Below are positions 50,952 through 59,486 of a DNA stretch of 64,000 nt, piece after piece. The notes beneath the pieces are model-generated. The model did no database searches. It saw only the letters and a list, made by a program, of their open reading frames with translations, and was not told where the DNA came from. Within the stretch, counting starts at the first letter, position 1, and the number at the start of each line of letters is the position of its first letter. Origin of the DNA: Tepidisphaera sp. (lineage in GTDB: Bacteria > Planctomycetota > Phycisphaerae > Phycisphaerales > UBA1924). The stretch lies in the NCBI GenBank assembly GCA_016124375.1, contig WGNV01000005.1, positions 1 to 64,000 of the forward strand, read 5' to 3'. The translations under genes were made by a program, and so were the position numbers.

Positions 50952-51440
50952 CTAGCGGACCAGGTGGGCCTCCAGGAACCAGAGGCTCTTGTCGAGCCAT
51001 CGAGAAAATGCGGTGAAGAGGTCGGAGGTGTCGACGTCGTCGGCGTTGTCGGCGTCGTCGATGGCGTTGCGCGTGGACTTGGCGAGGGCGGCGTAGCGGT
51101 CGCAGAGGGCTTCGACGAACGCCTCGCCCTCCTGATCGGTGATGTTGAGTTCGGGCAGGCGCGAGGCCTTGGCGGCCATGCGAACGGTGCCGTGGGCGGT
51201 GCCGCCGAGGGAGACGGCGCGTTCGGCGGTGGTGTCGATGTATTCCTCGAGTTCTTCGGCGAGGGTATCGAAGAGTTCGTGCAGGGCGATGAAGTTGGGG
51301 CCCTTGACGTTCCAGTGGGCGGTCTTGGTGTGCAGGCGCAGGTCGATGGCGTCGGCGAGGTTGTCGTTGAGCAGATCAACCATGGCGGCGCGGGCTTTTG
51401 CGGGGAGGTCGTTGCGGGTTTTTCGGAGGCTTTTGGTCAT
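50952..51440 (-). CDS. dps: Dps-family DNA-protecting ferritin
   Basis: This 162-aa Dps binds DNA and stores iron to protect against peroxide. LHTKTAHWNVKGPNFIALHE carries the ferroxidase ligands His42 and His54, and EEYIDTTAERAV carries Asp69 and Glu73, at the spacing of known Dps dimer-interface sites. The N-terminus is Lys/Arg-rich, as in Dps proteins that bind DNA directly. It is encoded opposite to the nearby Fur-type regulator. Start is ATG. Confidence 0.94.
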   Translation of the reverse strand: MTKSLRKTRNDLPAKARAAMVDLLNDNLADAIDLRLHTKTAHWNVKGPNFIALHELFDTLAEELEEYIDTTAERAVSLGGTAHGTVRMAAKASRLPELNITDQEGEAFVEALCDRYAALAKSTRNAIDDADNADDVDTSDLFTAFSRWLDKSLWFLEAHLVR

Positions 51441-51671
51441 TGAGCGTCCTTTGTGAGCGAGCCTGTGGGGGGCGGTTCTTTGGAAGCCGCGTGGATGGAA
51501 TGGGAGTGCATGATAGATAGGCGGCGCGAGACGACAGGAAGAAATCTCGCGGGACGTGTCACGCGATCGCGCGGAGGTCATCGTAGAGAAAGAGGCGGCA
51601 CGGGCATGCGATGGGCCGCGATGATCGCGGCGTGCATGCGAGGTTTGCCTCCCACACTTCAGGAGCAAGCG

Positions 51672-52391
51672 ATGAACGTCAAGGGAGCAACCGTCGTCGT
51701 CACCGGAGCGAATCGCGGGATCGGCAAGGCGCTGGTGGATGAGTTTTTGGCGAAGGGCGCGAAGAAGGTGTACGCGGCGGCTCGCGACACGAGCAAACTT
51801 GCGGGGTGGAAAGGTGACAGCCGCGTGGTGCCGCTGAAGATCGATCTGGCGGACGAGGGCGTGATCGCTGCGGCGGCGAAGACGGCGAGCGACGCGACGA
51901 TTCTCGTGAACAACGCGGGGGCGCTGGAGTTTGGCAGCCTCCTGACGGGCTCGCTGGACGCGGCACGGCGGGACCTGGAGACGAATTTCTTCGGCACGCT
52001 GCGGGTGATCCGCGCGTTTGCGCCGGTACTGGAGAAGAACAAGCCGGGCGTGATTGCGAACTTGTTGTCGGTGGTGTCGTGGGCGAGCATGCCGGGGATC
52101 GGCGGGTACTCGGCGTCGAAAGCCGCGAGCCACTCGGCGACGCTGGCGCTGCGCGGCGAACTTGGCAAGAAGGGGATCGACGTGCTGGGCGTGTACCCCG
52201 GGCCGGTGGATACGGATATGGCCAAGGGGATCGAGCTCAATAAGGCGACGCCCGAGCACGTGGCGGGCGAAATCGTGAAGGGAATCGAGAACCGGACGCA
52301 CTACATCACGCCCGACCCCATGGCCCAGCAGGTGTACGCGGGGTGGAAGGGCGATCACGCGGCGGTGGAGGCACAGTTCGGGAGCATGTGA
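51672..52391 (+). CDS. Short-chain dehydrogenase/reductase
   Basis: This 239-aa classical SDR has TGANRGIG (residues 11-18) for dinucleotide binding, NNAGALEF, a Ser in LLSVVSWASM and the YSASKAA active-site Tyr and Lys. The substrate cannot be assigned. AGGAGC lies eight bases before the ATG. A strong terminator follows. Confidence 0.9.
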   Translation: MNVKGATVVVTGANRGIGKALVDEFLAKGAKKVYAAARDTSKLAGWKGDSRVVPLKIDLADEGVIAAAAKTASDATILVNNAGALEFGSLLTGSLDAARRDLETNFFGTLRVIRAFAPVLEKNKPGVIANLLSVVSWASMPGIGGYSASKAASHSATLALRGELGKKGIDVLGVYPGPVDTDMAKGIELNKATPEHVAGEIVKGIENRTHYITPDPMAQQVYAGWKGDHAAVEAQFGSM

Positions 52392-52418
52392 AACGCGGGC
52401 GTACGGATTAATTTCAGA

Positions 52419-52450
52419 GGGCGCTGCCGACCTTGGCGGCGCCCTTTTTT
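52419..52450 (+). terminator. Intrinsic terminator after the SDR gene
   Basis: GGGCGCTGCC pairs with GGCGGCGCCC (one G-U) around a six-base loop, followed by TTTTTT. It lies 27 bases after the SDR stop and before the convergent gene at 52482. Confidence 0.93.
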
Positions 52451-52481
52451 CTTGAACGAGATCGCGGGTGGCCAAGTTCGT

Positions 52482-53228
52482 TCAGGCCTTGCGGGCGCAT
52501 TCTTCGGCCAAGCGTCGAAGTTCGGCGTCGTCGTCGGGACTTCGAAAGAGGAACAATGCGCCGGTCTTACGGTTCTTGGCCCAGCGCGCTTTTTCGAAGT
52601 GTTCGGCCGCGAGGGAGAACTGGTCGATGGCGTAGTAGAGCCGCGCGAGCATGTAGTTGTGTGCCGGGCTTTCGAACTTTCCGGCGGACAGGCGAAGCGT
52701 GGCGCCGTTTGGCGCCTGCTGCACGATGACTTCCGGGTCCGGCCGCAGCACGAGAGGCAGCAGTTCTTCGGGGGGATAGGGCCGACTGAGCCACGCGAGG
52801 GCGAACTCACGAAACTGTTTGGCGATCTCGATCGCGCAGGCTTCGGCGTCGCGCTCACTTGCGACATTCCAAATGAGATGTGGACCGGGAATGCCAACGT
52901 CAACGGGCGCGATGAGCCAGGCTTGCAGCGGTAATTCGTAGGTGTGCGGCCGGGGTTCCTCGGGCACGGACTTGGAACCCTGAAGGAGTCCGAGAGCAGG
53001 CGTTTTTATGCCGAGATGCACAAAAAAAGAACATGGCGTGTAAGGGCCACCAAGCGCTTCGTGTGTGCCCAAACTGGCAAAGTCCACAGCGTCAATACGT
53101 TGCCCAAGTCGTCGCCAGGCGCAGCGGCTGGTCCAATCGTCGAAGCCCTCGGCCTTGAGCAAGGGGTAGACGAGCCTGCGCAGTACTTTGGTGACCGTGG
53201 CGGAGGTTAGTCCCTTGGGATTCAACAT
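52482..53228 (-). CDS. DUF4304-like hypothetical protein
   Basis: The 248-aa soluble protein has a first half similar to DUF4304 (VTKVLRRLVYPLLKAEGFDD, SRCAWRR, and a beta-region with PLQAWLIAPVD). The second half is helical, resembling a small repeat (ARLYYAIDQFSLAAEHFEKA). Function is unknown. DUF4304 proteins are often immunity or accessory proteins. Start ATG at 53228 is chosen over an upstream TTG. Confidence 0.6.
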   Translation of the reverse strand: MLNPKGLTSATVTKVLRRLVYPLLKAEGFDDWTSRCAWRRLGQRIDAVDFASLGTHEALGGPYTPCSFFVHLGIKTPALGLLQGSKSVPEEPRPHTYELPLQAWLIAPVDVGIPGPHLIWNVASERDAEACAIEIAKQFREFALAWLSRPYPPEELLPLVLRPDPEVIVQQAPNGATLRLSAGKFESPAHNYMLARLYYAIDQFSLAAEHFEKARWAKNRKTGALFLFRSPDDDAELRRLAEECARKA

Positions 53229-53324
53229 TGATGAGATCGCTTTTGCAGAGCCGCGAGTGGATTCATTCGAAAACTTGGAGCCGACCAAGTGGCGGATGAG
53301 AGCGCACGGGAGGTGCGGAACGCG

Positions 53325-53990
53325 TCAGGCAATCACATTTAGCGCGAGCGCGGGGTAGTGGAGCACGTAGGGTGTATCGTTAGGTTCACCCACTGGAAGC
53401 TCATGACCGTAGAACGCGACGTGGCAGATGTGTCGGCGCTTCTTGTTGTCCATCCAGCAGTGCACGACGATGCCACACTCTGGGCCTTTGTCGAGTCCGT
53501 CGTATCGAACCTTTGTCCCCGGCGCAAGATATCGATCTTGGGGATGTTTGTAGACGCCGTTGAGAGCCGCGGCGGACTTCAAGATGTAGATGAAGTCCGC
53601 GGCGCGCAGCGTGTCGCCCTCGCGGATGTTGATGGCGCGGCGGGTGTTGCCTTTATCGCCGGCGTTGAAGAGTCTGCCAGGGTCGGGCAGTGAGGCGCCT
53701 TTGGCGAAGGTGAGTTTGATGTAGTCTTTGTAGGTTTCGCCGGTGCAGATGATGCCGCCGAGCGACCAGACGGGGACGCCCTGCATGGCGTTGGAGGGCT
53801 TGCGCCATTTGATTTCTTCGGTGGCGTCGGGCAGGACTTGGCGGATGAGCGTGCGCACGCGGTCGAGGGCGGCAGGGCGCCAGTCGGGGGTTGCGGGGGC
53901 GGGCTTTTTTGGGCGAGCGGCCGCGGGCTTGGGCTTTGCGGCGGCGCGGGAGGATTTTTTGCGAGCGGCCTTGGTCATGGTGGGCGACAT
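53325..53990 (-). CDS. DUF1801-domain protein with extension
   Basis: The 221-aa protein has an N-terminal Lys/Ala/Pro-rich stretch (about 35 residues) that may bind nucleic acid. A DUF1801/YdhG-like domain follows (LIRQVLPDATEEIKWRKPSN, YIKLTFAKGASLPDPGRLF). A C-terminal region of about 80 residues is unfamiliar and rich in Tyr, His and Pro (KHPQDRYLAPGTKVRYDG, VAFYGHELPVGE). Function is unknown. Confidence 0.7.
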   Translation of the reverse strand: MSPTMTKAARKKSSRAAAKPKPAAARPKKPAPATPDWRPAALDRVRTLIRQVLPDATEEIKWRKPSNAMQGVPVWSLGGIICTGETYKDYIKLTFAKGASLPDPGRLFNAGDKGNTRRAINIREGDTLRAADFIYILKSAAALNGVYKHPQDRYLAPGTKVRYDGLDKGPECGIVVHCWMDNKKRRHICHVAFYGHELPVGEPNDTPYVLHYPALALNVIA

Positions 53991-54097
53991 GCTACATCAC
54001 GCTGTGCTCGGATGTCGCGGATGCAGAGGGAACCGCTTCGGTTCCCTCTGCGACTCCCTCCCGCGGGGCGGCGCGGCGGGGGCGGCTGGTGTGACGC

Positions 54098-54170
54098 GGA
54101 CAGGCGGGACGCCTGTCCCACCGGCAGCCAAGGAAATAGAAAGCCCCTCTCGGGGAGAGGGGCCACCCAG
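54098..54170. repeat. Palindromes A and C in tandem
   Basis: Palindrome A (acaggcgggacgcctgt, then cccaccggcagcc) lies at 54098-54122 and C (gcccctctcggggagagggg, then ccacccagg) at 54139-54170. B is missing. They occupy the gap between the DUF1801 gene and the anchor-A gene. Confidence 0.75.
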
Positions 54171-54193
54171 GGAACAAGAGTTCGCCGTCGTGC

Positions 54194-55114
54194 TCAGCGG
54201 CGGCGGCGGGAGATGGCCAGGCCGCCCAGGCCCAGGAGGGCGAGGGAGCCGGGGGCGGGGACGACGCCGCCGTAGAGGGGCAGGTGGACTTCGCCGTTCT
54301 GGGTGAAGGAGGCGACGAAGACGGAGCCGTCGATGGCGGTGGAGTTGGTGAGGTGGGCGTTGGGGGCGAGCAGGGCGCCGTTGAAGTTGCGGTCGAGGGT
54401 GATGCTGGTGGCTTCGAAGAAGTTCCAGATGACGTTGGACCGGGCGAACGTGGTGGTGAAGCTGCTGGCGAAGTTGCCGGTGTTGAAGTTGACGGTGGAG
54501 CCGCTGACGTTGATGACGATGCTGGAGGCGTTGCCAGCGTTGAGGTTGATCTGCTGGATGAGGCTGTTGTTGAAGACGTTGGCGGCGGAGACGTTGAAGA
54601 CGGCGATGTTGCCCGGGCCGCTGGGGGTGGCGTTGTAGTTGACGGCGGCGGGCTGGCCGGTGGGGAACGTGGCGATGCTGTTGGCGGTGAGGGAGTGGAA
54701 GTAGGTGGAGGCGTTGGCGATCTCGGTGGTGGCGCTCGAGACGATGGAGGAGACGTTGGAGACGATGTCGCTCTGGACGGCGGAGCCGCCACCGTTGAAA
54801 TCGAGGGTGCCGGAGCGGGAGCCCTGGCGGACGAGGTTGCCGGCCTGGAGGTGGATGCCGGAGTTGGAGATGTTGCCGCCGACGGTGAGGACGGGGGTGC
54901 CGAGGTAGTTGGAGGCGGGGAGGAGCTTGTTGCCGACGGTGACGATGCCGCCGGAGAGGTTGCCGCCGACGAGGGCGGTGCCCTCGATGTCCTGGTTGTT
55001 GTTCTGGAGGTTGCCGGTGACGACGAGGTTGTAGGTGCTGAACACGCCGGCGTTGGCCAGCGACGACAGAGCAACCACGGACGTGGCGAGCACGAGGAAA
55101 CGAACGGAACGCAT
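54194..55114 (-). CDS. Choice-of-anchor A family PEP-CTERM protein
   Basis: The 306-aa secreted protein has a signal peptide ending ANA and a beta-helix-like choice-of-anchor A domain (STYNLVVTGNLQNNNQDIEG, VGGNISNSG, VINVSGSTVNFNTGNF, LLAPNAHLTNSTAIDGSVFV). The C-terminal tail is VPAPG, a hydrophobic helix, then SRRRR. Proteins of this family are surface or extracellular and have been found with several anchors. It is unrelated to the 26854-33157 family. Confidence 0.88.
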   Translation of the reverse strand: MRSVRFLVLATSVVALSSLANAGVFSTYNLVVTGNLQNNNQDIEGTALVGGNLSGGIVTVGNKLLPASNYLGTPVLTVGGNISNSGIHLQAGNLVRQGSRSGTLDFNGGGSAVQSDIVSNVSSIVSSATTEIANASTYFHSLTANSIATFPTGQPAAVNYNATPSGPGNIAVFNVSAANVFNNSLIQQINLNAGNASSIVINVSGSTVNFNTGNFASSFTTTFARSNVIWNFFEATSITLDRNFNGALLAPNAHLTNSTAIDGSVFVASFTQNGEVHLPLYGGVVPAPGSLALLGLGGLAISRRRR

Positions 55115-55697
55115 TACGGGAATCCTCCTAGTTTGAGCGCGGCGGCGAAGCCGCGAATACACACCCGGACGTCGGCCCGGGGCTTGTCTCTCGGGCTGAC
55201 TATACGTGCCTGAATCTGCAAGGGATCACGCTTCACGGAACTTTTTTGATCGGTCATCTGGCGGTCACCGGAGATCTCGCGGGGGCGGCATATTCCTGCG
55301 TTTTTGGGGGCTGGAAGCGGGGGCCGAGGCGGTTGGTCCGGGGTGATTACGCGGGTGGCCGCGGCGCGGGCTAGTGGCTTGACTTTGCGTCGGAGACGGG
55401 TAAACATGCGTTTCAAACAGATGTTTGAATCGAGTGCGTCGCCTGGCTCGAATGGACTGGGCGAAGCGGAGGCGGAAACGTCCCGGGCGAGCGGGGGGAC
55501 CGGTCGCAGCGGGTGAAGCGGGCGAGGCGTGGGATCGAGGCGCAGGCTTGAAGACGAAGCGAAAGGCATCCCGGGCGGCACGGAGCACCTCTAAGGCTGG
55601 GCGGCGCGGGGTGGGACGTGGACGTTCGGGGCGTCGCGGGCGCCGAAGCGCGGCGCCGGGGGGCGTTTCGAAAGCGCAGACCCGGGCGGGTGCGGGG
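55115..55697. other. Divergent intergenic region upstream of exporter locus
   Basis: Between the anchor-A gene and the core of the TetR gene lie 583 bases. The left half is the leader of the anchor-A gene. A promoter and palindrome occupy 55379-55429. From 55452 to 55697 one frame stays open and continues into the TetR frame, encoding a Lys/Arg/Gly-rich stretch that may be an N-terminal extension or just GC-rich leader. Confidence 0.5.
55379..55429 (+). promoter_or_regulatory. Promoter with overlapping palindromic operator
   Basis: TTGACT (55379-55384) and TAAACA (55401-55406) are spaced 16 bases. The perfect 18-base palindrome ttcaaacagatgtttgaa (55412-55429) lies at the expected start of transcription. 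A shorter overlapping dyad (aaacatgcgttt) begins within the -10. This is a typical TetR-type operator layout, so the downstream TetR regulator probably represses its own operon from here. Confidence 0.7.
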
Positions 55698-56354
55698 ATG
55701 GACGACACACGGCGCCGGCTGTTGATGGCCGCGGGCGAGGTGTTTGCGCGGCGCGGGTATCGGGACGCGACGGTGCGGGAGATTTGCTCCCTGGCGGGGG
55801 CGAACCTGGCGGCGGTGAACTACCACTTTGGCGACAAGAAGGGCCTGTATCACGCGGTGATCGCGGGCGGGCACGAGACGGGCGAGGCGCTGCCCAAGGA
55901 CCAGGCGGCGCTGGTGGCGGCCCCGCGCGAGGCGCTCAGGGTGTTTTGCGTGGCGTTTGCGAAGAAGATCTTGAGCGAGGCCAAGCCCGAGTGGCACGGG
56001 AAGCTGATGGCCCGCGAGATGGCCGAGCCGACAGAGGCGCTGGACGAAATGGTGCGGACGATGATCCGCCCGCACTGGGAAGCGCTGAGCGGCATCGTTG
56101 GGCGGGTTTTGGGCGAGGCGGCGGAGCCGGAGCGGGTGCGGCAGTGCACGCAGAGCGTGATTTCGCAGTTGGTGTTTCTGTCGCACGCCAGGCCGGTATT
56201 GAACCGGCTCTTTCCGGGGGATGACTGGTCTGTGCGGAGCGCGGCGGCCCGGGGCGAAGCGATCGCGGCGTTTTCGCTGGCGGCCCTTGATGGGGTGCGC
56301 GACGCTGCGGGTTCAAAGAGCGAAGGAGGCGGGGAATGCTCAGCATCGCGATGA
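55698..56354 (+). CDS. TetR-family regulator, CecR/YbiH-like
   Basis: This 218-aa TetR repressor has an N-terminal helix-turn-helix (AAGEVFARRGYRDATVREIC, LAAVNYHFGDKKGLYHAVI), and the C-terminal part resembles the DUF1956 group of E. coli CecR (YbiH), which controls an ABC exporter. Its stop overlaps the start of the next permease by 19 bases. Translation may start upstream with a basic extension (ATG at 55452). The ATG at 55698 begins the recognised domain. Confidence 0.87.
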   Translation: MDDTRRRLLMAAGEVFARRGYRDATVREICSLAGANLAAVNYHFGDKKGLYHAVIAGGHETGEALPKDQAALVAAPREALRVFCVAFAKKILSEAKPEWHGKLMAREMAEPTEALDEMVRTMIRPHWEALSGIVGRVLGEAAEPERVRQCTQSVISQLVFLSHARPVLNRLFPGDDWSVRSAAARGEAIAAFSLAALDGVRDAAGSKSEGGGECSASR

Positions 56355-57490
56355 AGATGCTCTTTCGCGACAAGGCGAAGTACTTCGGGATCATCATGGG
56401 CGTGACGCTGGCGTCGCTGGTGATCACGCAGCAAGGCGCGATCTTTGTCGGGCTGATGTCGCGCACGTTCGCGGTGATCACGGACATGGGCGACCCGGAC
56501 ATCTGGGTGATGGACCCCAAGGTGCAGTTCATCGATGACATCAAGCCGATGCAGGACACGGCGCTGTATCGGGCGCGGAGCGTGGAGGGCGTGGCGTGGG
56601 CAAGCCCGCTGTACAAGGGCCTCACGCGGGCGAGGATGGATGACGGGCAGTTCCAGAACTGCAACTTGATCGGGCTGGAGGATTCGACGCTGACGGGCGG
56701 CCCGCCCCGGATGATCAAGGGGCGGGTGCAGGACTTGCGACAGGCGGACGGGGTGATCGTGGATCAGGTGGGGGCGACGACGAAACTGGCGCGGCCCGGA
56801 CCGGACGGGAAGCTGAGGCCTCTGGACGTGGGCGATGTGATGGAGTTGAACGACCACCGCGCGGTGGTGGTGGGCATCTCGGACAACACGCGGAGTTTTC
56901 AGAGTCAGCCGGTGATTTACACGACGTATTCGCGGGCGACGACGTTTGTGCCGCGGGAGAGGAAGCTGCTGAGCTTTGTGCTGGTGAAGGCGGTTCCGGG
57001 GACGGACCTCAAGACGTTGTGCGACCGGCTGGAGCGGGCGACGGGGCTGGCGGCGTATACCCGCGATGAGTTCAAGTGGAAGACGGTGATGTACTTCGTG
57101 GACAACACGGGGATCCCGATCAACTTCGGGATCGCGGTGGGGCTGGGGTTCATCATCGGAACGGTCATCACCGGGTTCATGTTCTTCAGCTTTACCGTGG
57201 ACAACCTGCGGTACTTCGGCACGTTGAAGGCGATGGGGGCGAGCGACAACCGGCTGCTGAGCATGATCATCGTGCAGTCGATGTCGGTGGCGACGATCGG
57301 GTTTGGGCTGGGGGTGGGCTTGGCGTCGCTGTTCGGGGCATCGACTCGGAACAGCCCGTTGGCGTTTCGGATGCCGTGGCAACTGCTGATGCTCTCGGGG
57401 ATGGCGGTGGCCATCATCTGCACGCTGTCGGCGATGTTAAGCATGCGTAAGGTCATTTCGCTGGAGCCGGCGGTGGTGTTTAAGGGTTAG
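56336..57490 (+). CDS. ABC exporter permease, DevC/MacB-FtsX type, copy 1
   Basis: This 384-aa permease has one helix near the N-terminus, a large extracytoplasmic domain (about 45-260) and three C-terminal helices (VGLGFIIGTVITGFMFFSF, LLSMIIVQSMSVATIGFGLG, MLSGMAVAIICTLSAML). The layout is that of DevC/FtsX-type permeases, and YFGTLKAMGAS is the cytoplasmic motif. It resembles copy 2 (58329-59477) along its full length. Start ATG at 56336 aligns with copy 2. Confidence 0.88.
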   Translation: MLSIAMKMLFRDKAKYFGIIMGVTLASLVITQQGAIFVGLMSRTFAVITDMGDPDIWVMDPKVQFIDDIKPMQDTALYRARSVEGVAWASPLYKGLTRARMDDGQFQNCNLIGLEDSTLTGGPPRMIKGRVQDLRQADGVIVDQVGATTKLARPGPDGKLRPLDVGDVMELNDHRAVVVGISDNTRSFQSQPVIYTTYSRATTFVPRERKLLSFVLVKAVPGTDLKTLCDRLERATGLAAYTRDEFKWKTVMYFVDNTGIPINFGIAVGLGFIIGTVITGFMFFSFTVDNLRYFGTLKAMGASDNRLLSMIIVQSMSVATIGFGLGVGLASLFGASTRNSPLAFRMPWQLLMLSGMAVAIICTLSAMLSMRKVISLEPAVVFKG

Positions 57491-57672
57491 CGGACAAAGA
57501 CTTGCGGCGGAACGAGCCGGATTTTTGAAACTGATGGCGTTTGATTCCCGAATGATGTTTGTCGGGCTAACGGTGTTCAGGGACGAGGTGGATGGGTGGG
57601 GTGTCCGGCTGGGCGTTGGAATGCGTGTGAGAGGTGCGGCGATCGGGGGCGGGCGGGCATAGGAGCACGGCA

Positions 57673-58332
57673 TTGGCGTCGGTAGATCGCAGAGCCCGGG
57701 AGAAGAACGAGACGCGGGAGCGGATCCTGGCCGCGGCTCGAGATCTGTTCGTGCGCGAGGGCGTCGAGGCGGTGTCGATGCGGAAGATCGCCGACGCGAT
57801 CGAGTACACGCCGGCGGCGATCTACACGCACTTTGCGGACAAGCACGCCCTGATGCTGGCGCTGTGCGATTCGGACTTCGGGCTGCTGCGCGAGGCGATG
57901 GGCGAGGCGGCTCGCGAGCCCGACCCTGTGGAGCGGCTGCGGAGGTGCGGGCGTGCGTACATCGATTTCGGGTTCGCGCACCCCCACCACTACCGGTTCA
58001 TGTTCATGACCAAGTTCCCGGCGTATGACCCGAAGGAATCGCCCTGCGAGCACGGGAACCCGGACGAGGACGCGTATGCGCTGCTGCTGGACACGGTGCG
58101 GGCGTGCATCGGGCAGGGACGGTTTCGCGAGGAGTATCGCGACGTGCACGTGGTGACGCAGGCGTGCTGGGGGGCGGTGCACGGGATCGTGAGTTTGTAT
58201 CTGACGCACGGCGAAGACCCGTGGGTGAATTTCGTGCACGCGAGGGAATCGGCCGAGCTGCTGTACTCGGCGTGCATCGATGGGCTGCTGAGGCGGGAGA
58301 GCGCGGCGGGGCGCGAGGGGGCCAAGCCATGA
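57673..58332 (+). CDS. Second TetR-family regulator
   Basis: This 219-aa TetR protein has an N-terminal helix-turn-helix (ILAAARDLFVREGVEAVSMR, KIADAIEYTPAAIYTHFADK) but a different C-terminal ligand domain from the first TetR. It sits after a 182-base gap. The TTG start follows AGGAG at proper spacing. Its stop overlaps the next permease start (ATGA), so regulator and permease are again coupled. Confidence 0.88.
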   Translation: MASVDRRAREKNETRERILAAARDLFVREGVEAVSMRKIADAIEYTPAAIYTHFADKHALMLALCDSDFGLLREAMGEAAREPDPVERLRRCGRAYIDFGFAHPHHYRFMFMTKFPAYDPKESPCEHGNPDEDAYALLLDTVRACIGQGRFREEYRDVHVVTQACWGAVHGIVSLYLTHGEDPWVNFVHARESAELLYSACIDGLLRRESAAGREGAKP

Positions 58333-59477
58333 TGCGGATCGCGATCAAGATGCTGGTGGGAGATCGGCTGAAGTACCTGGGTTTGCTGGCGGGGATGGCG
58401 TTTGCCGCGATGATGATCGCGCAGCAGATGTCGATTTTTCTGGGGCTGTCGTCGCAGACCGGGACGTTCATTCGAGAGATGACGAGCGCGGACTTGTGGG
58501 TGATGGATCCGCAGGTGCGGTTCAGCGAGGACAACATCGCGCTGCCGGACACGGCGCTGCAGCGGGTGAGGAGCGTGGAGGGGGTGGATCACGCGGTGCC
58601 GCTGTACAAGGGGTTTTTGAAGGCGCAGCTGGATGACGGCACGCGGACGAGCGTGATCGTGGTGGGCGTGGATGATGCGACGCTGCAGGGGGCGCCGGCC
58701 AAGATCAATGACGGCGATGCGATGCTGCTGCGGCAGGACCCGGGGATTCTGATCGATGACCGGGACCTGGGGACGAAGCTGGCGTACAAGCGGGCGGGCG
58801 GGAAGGCGATGAAGATCGGCGATCGGCTCTCGATCAACGATCATGACGCGGTGGTGGTCGGGACGTATCACGGATCGCCGGCGTTCTTCTGGGATCCGAT
58901 CGTGTACACGACGTACAGCCGTGCGCTGGAGTTTGCGCCGCGCGAGCGGCGGCTGATGTCGTTCGTGCTGGTGAAGGTGAAGGCGGGCGAAGACGTGATG
59001 GAGGTCAAGCGGCGGATCGAGGCGCGGACGGGCTATGTGGCGCGGACGCCGGTTGACTTTGAGAACGTGACCAAGGCGTACATCCTGAAGAGCACCGGGA
59101 TCCTGGTGAACTTTGGAATTGCGGTGGGCCTGGGGTTCATCATCGGGATGATCGTGACCGGGCAGACGTTCTTCAACTTCACGCTGGACAACCTGCGGTA
59201 TTTCGCGGCCCTCAAGGCGATGGGCGCCTCGACGTGGATGCTGATCCGGATGGTGATCGGCCAGGTGCTGAGCGTGACGTGGCTGGCGTTCGGGCTGGGC
59301 GTGGGCATCGCGGCGATGTTCGGGTTCTTCCTCGCGAAGACCGACCTGGCGTTTCTCATGAAATGGCAGGTGCTGGCGCTCACGATCGGGATGATGCTGG
59401 TGGTGGGCGTGCTGGCAGCGTTGATCAGCCTGGTAAAGGTGCTGCGGCTCGAGGCGGGCGTGGTGTTCAAGGGCTAA
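58329..59477 (+). CDS. ABC exporter permease, DevC/MacB-FtsX type, copy 2
   Basis: This 382-aa paralog of the permease at 56336 has the same layout: an N-terminal helix, a large outer domain and three C-terminal helices, with NLRYFAALKAMGAS and VGLGFIIGMIVTGQTFFNF. The two permeases share the opening R-I/S-A-I/M-K-M-L pattern and end in VVFKG. With only one ATPase gene downstream they probably form a heterodimer, or each serves a different state of the exporter. Confidence 0.9.
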   Translation: MMRIAIKMLVGDRLKYLGLLAGMAFAAMMIAQQMSIFLGLSSQTGTFIREMTSADLWVMDPQVRFSEDNIALPDTALQRVRSVEGVDHAVPLYKGFLKAQLDDGTRTSVIVVGVDDATLQGAPAKINDGDAMLLRQDPGILIDDRDLGTKLAYKRAGGKAMKIGDRLSINDHDAVVVGTYHGSPAFFWDPIVYTTYSRALEFAPRERRLMSFVLVKVKAGEDVMEVKRRIEARTGYVARTPVDFENVTKAYILKSTGILVNFGIAVGLGFIIGMIVTGQTFFNFTLDNLRYFAALKAMGASTWMLIRMVIGQVLSVTWLAFGLGVGIAAMFGFFLAKTDLAFLMKWQVLALTIGMMLVVGVLAALISLVKVLRLEAGVVFKG

Positions 59478-59486
59478 AGGGCGAAC

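Noticed and set aside
48242..51379. A 1045-codon open frame on the minus strand
   Set aside because: It runs antisense to the GCS2, MFS, fur-like and carbonic-anhydrase-like genes and contains Pro/Arg low-complexity. Only the Dps gene at its left end is real, in a different extent.
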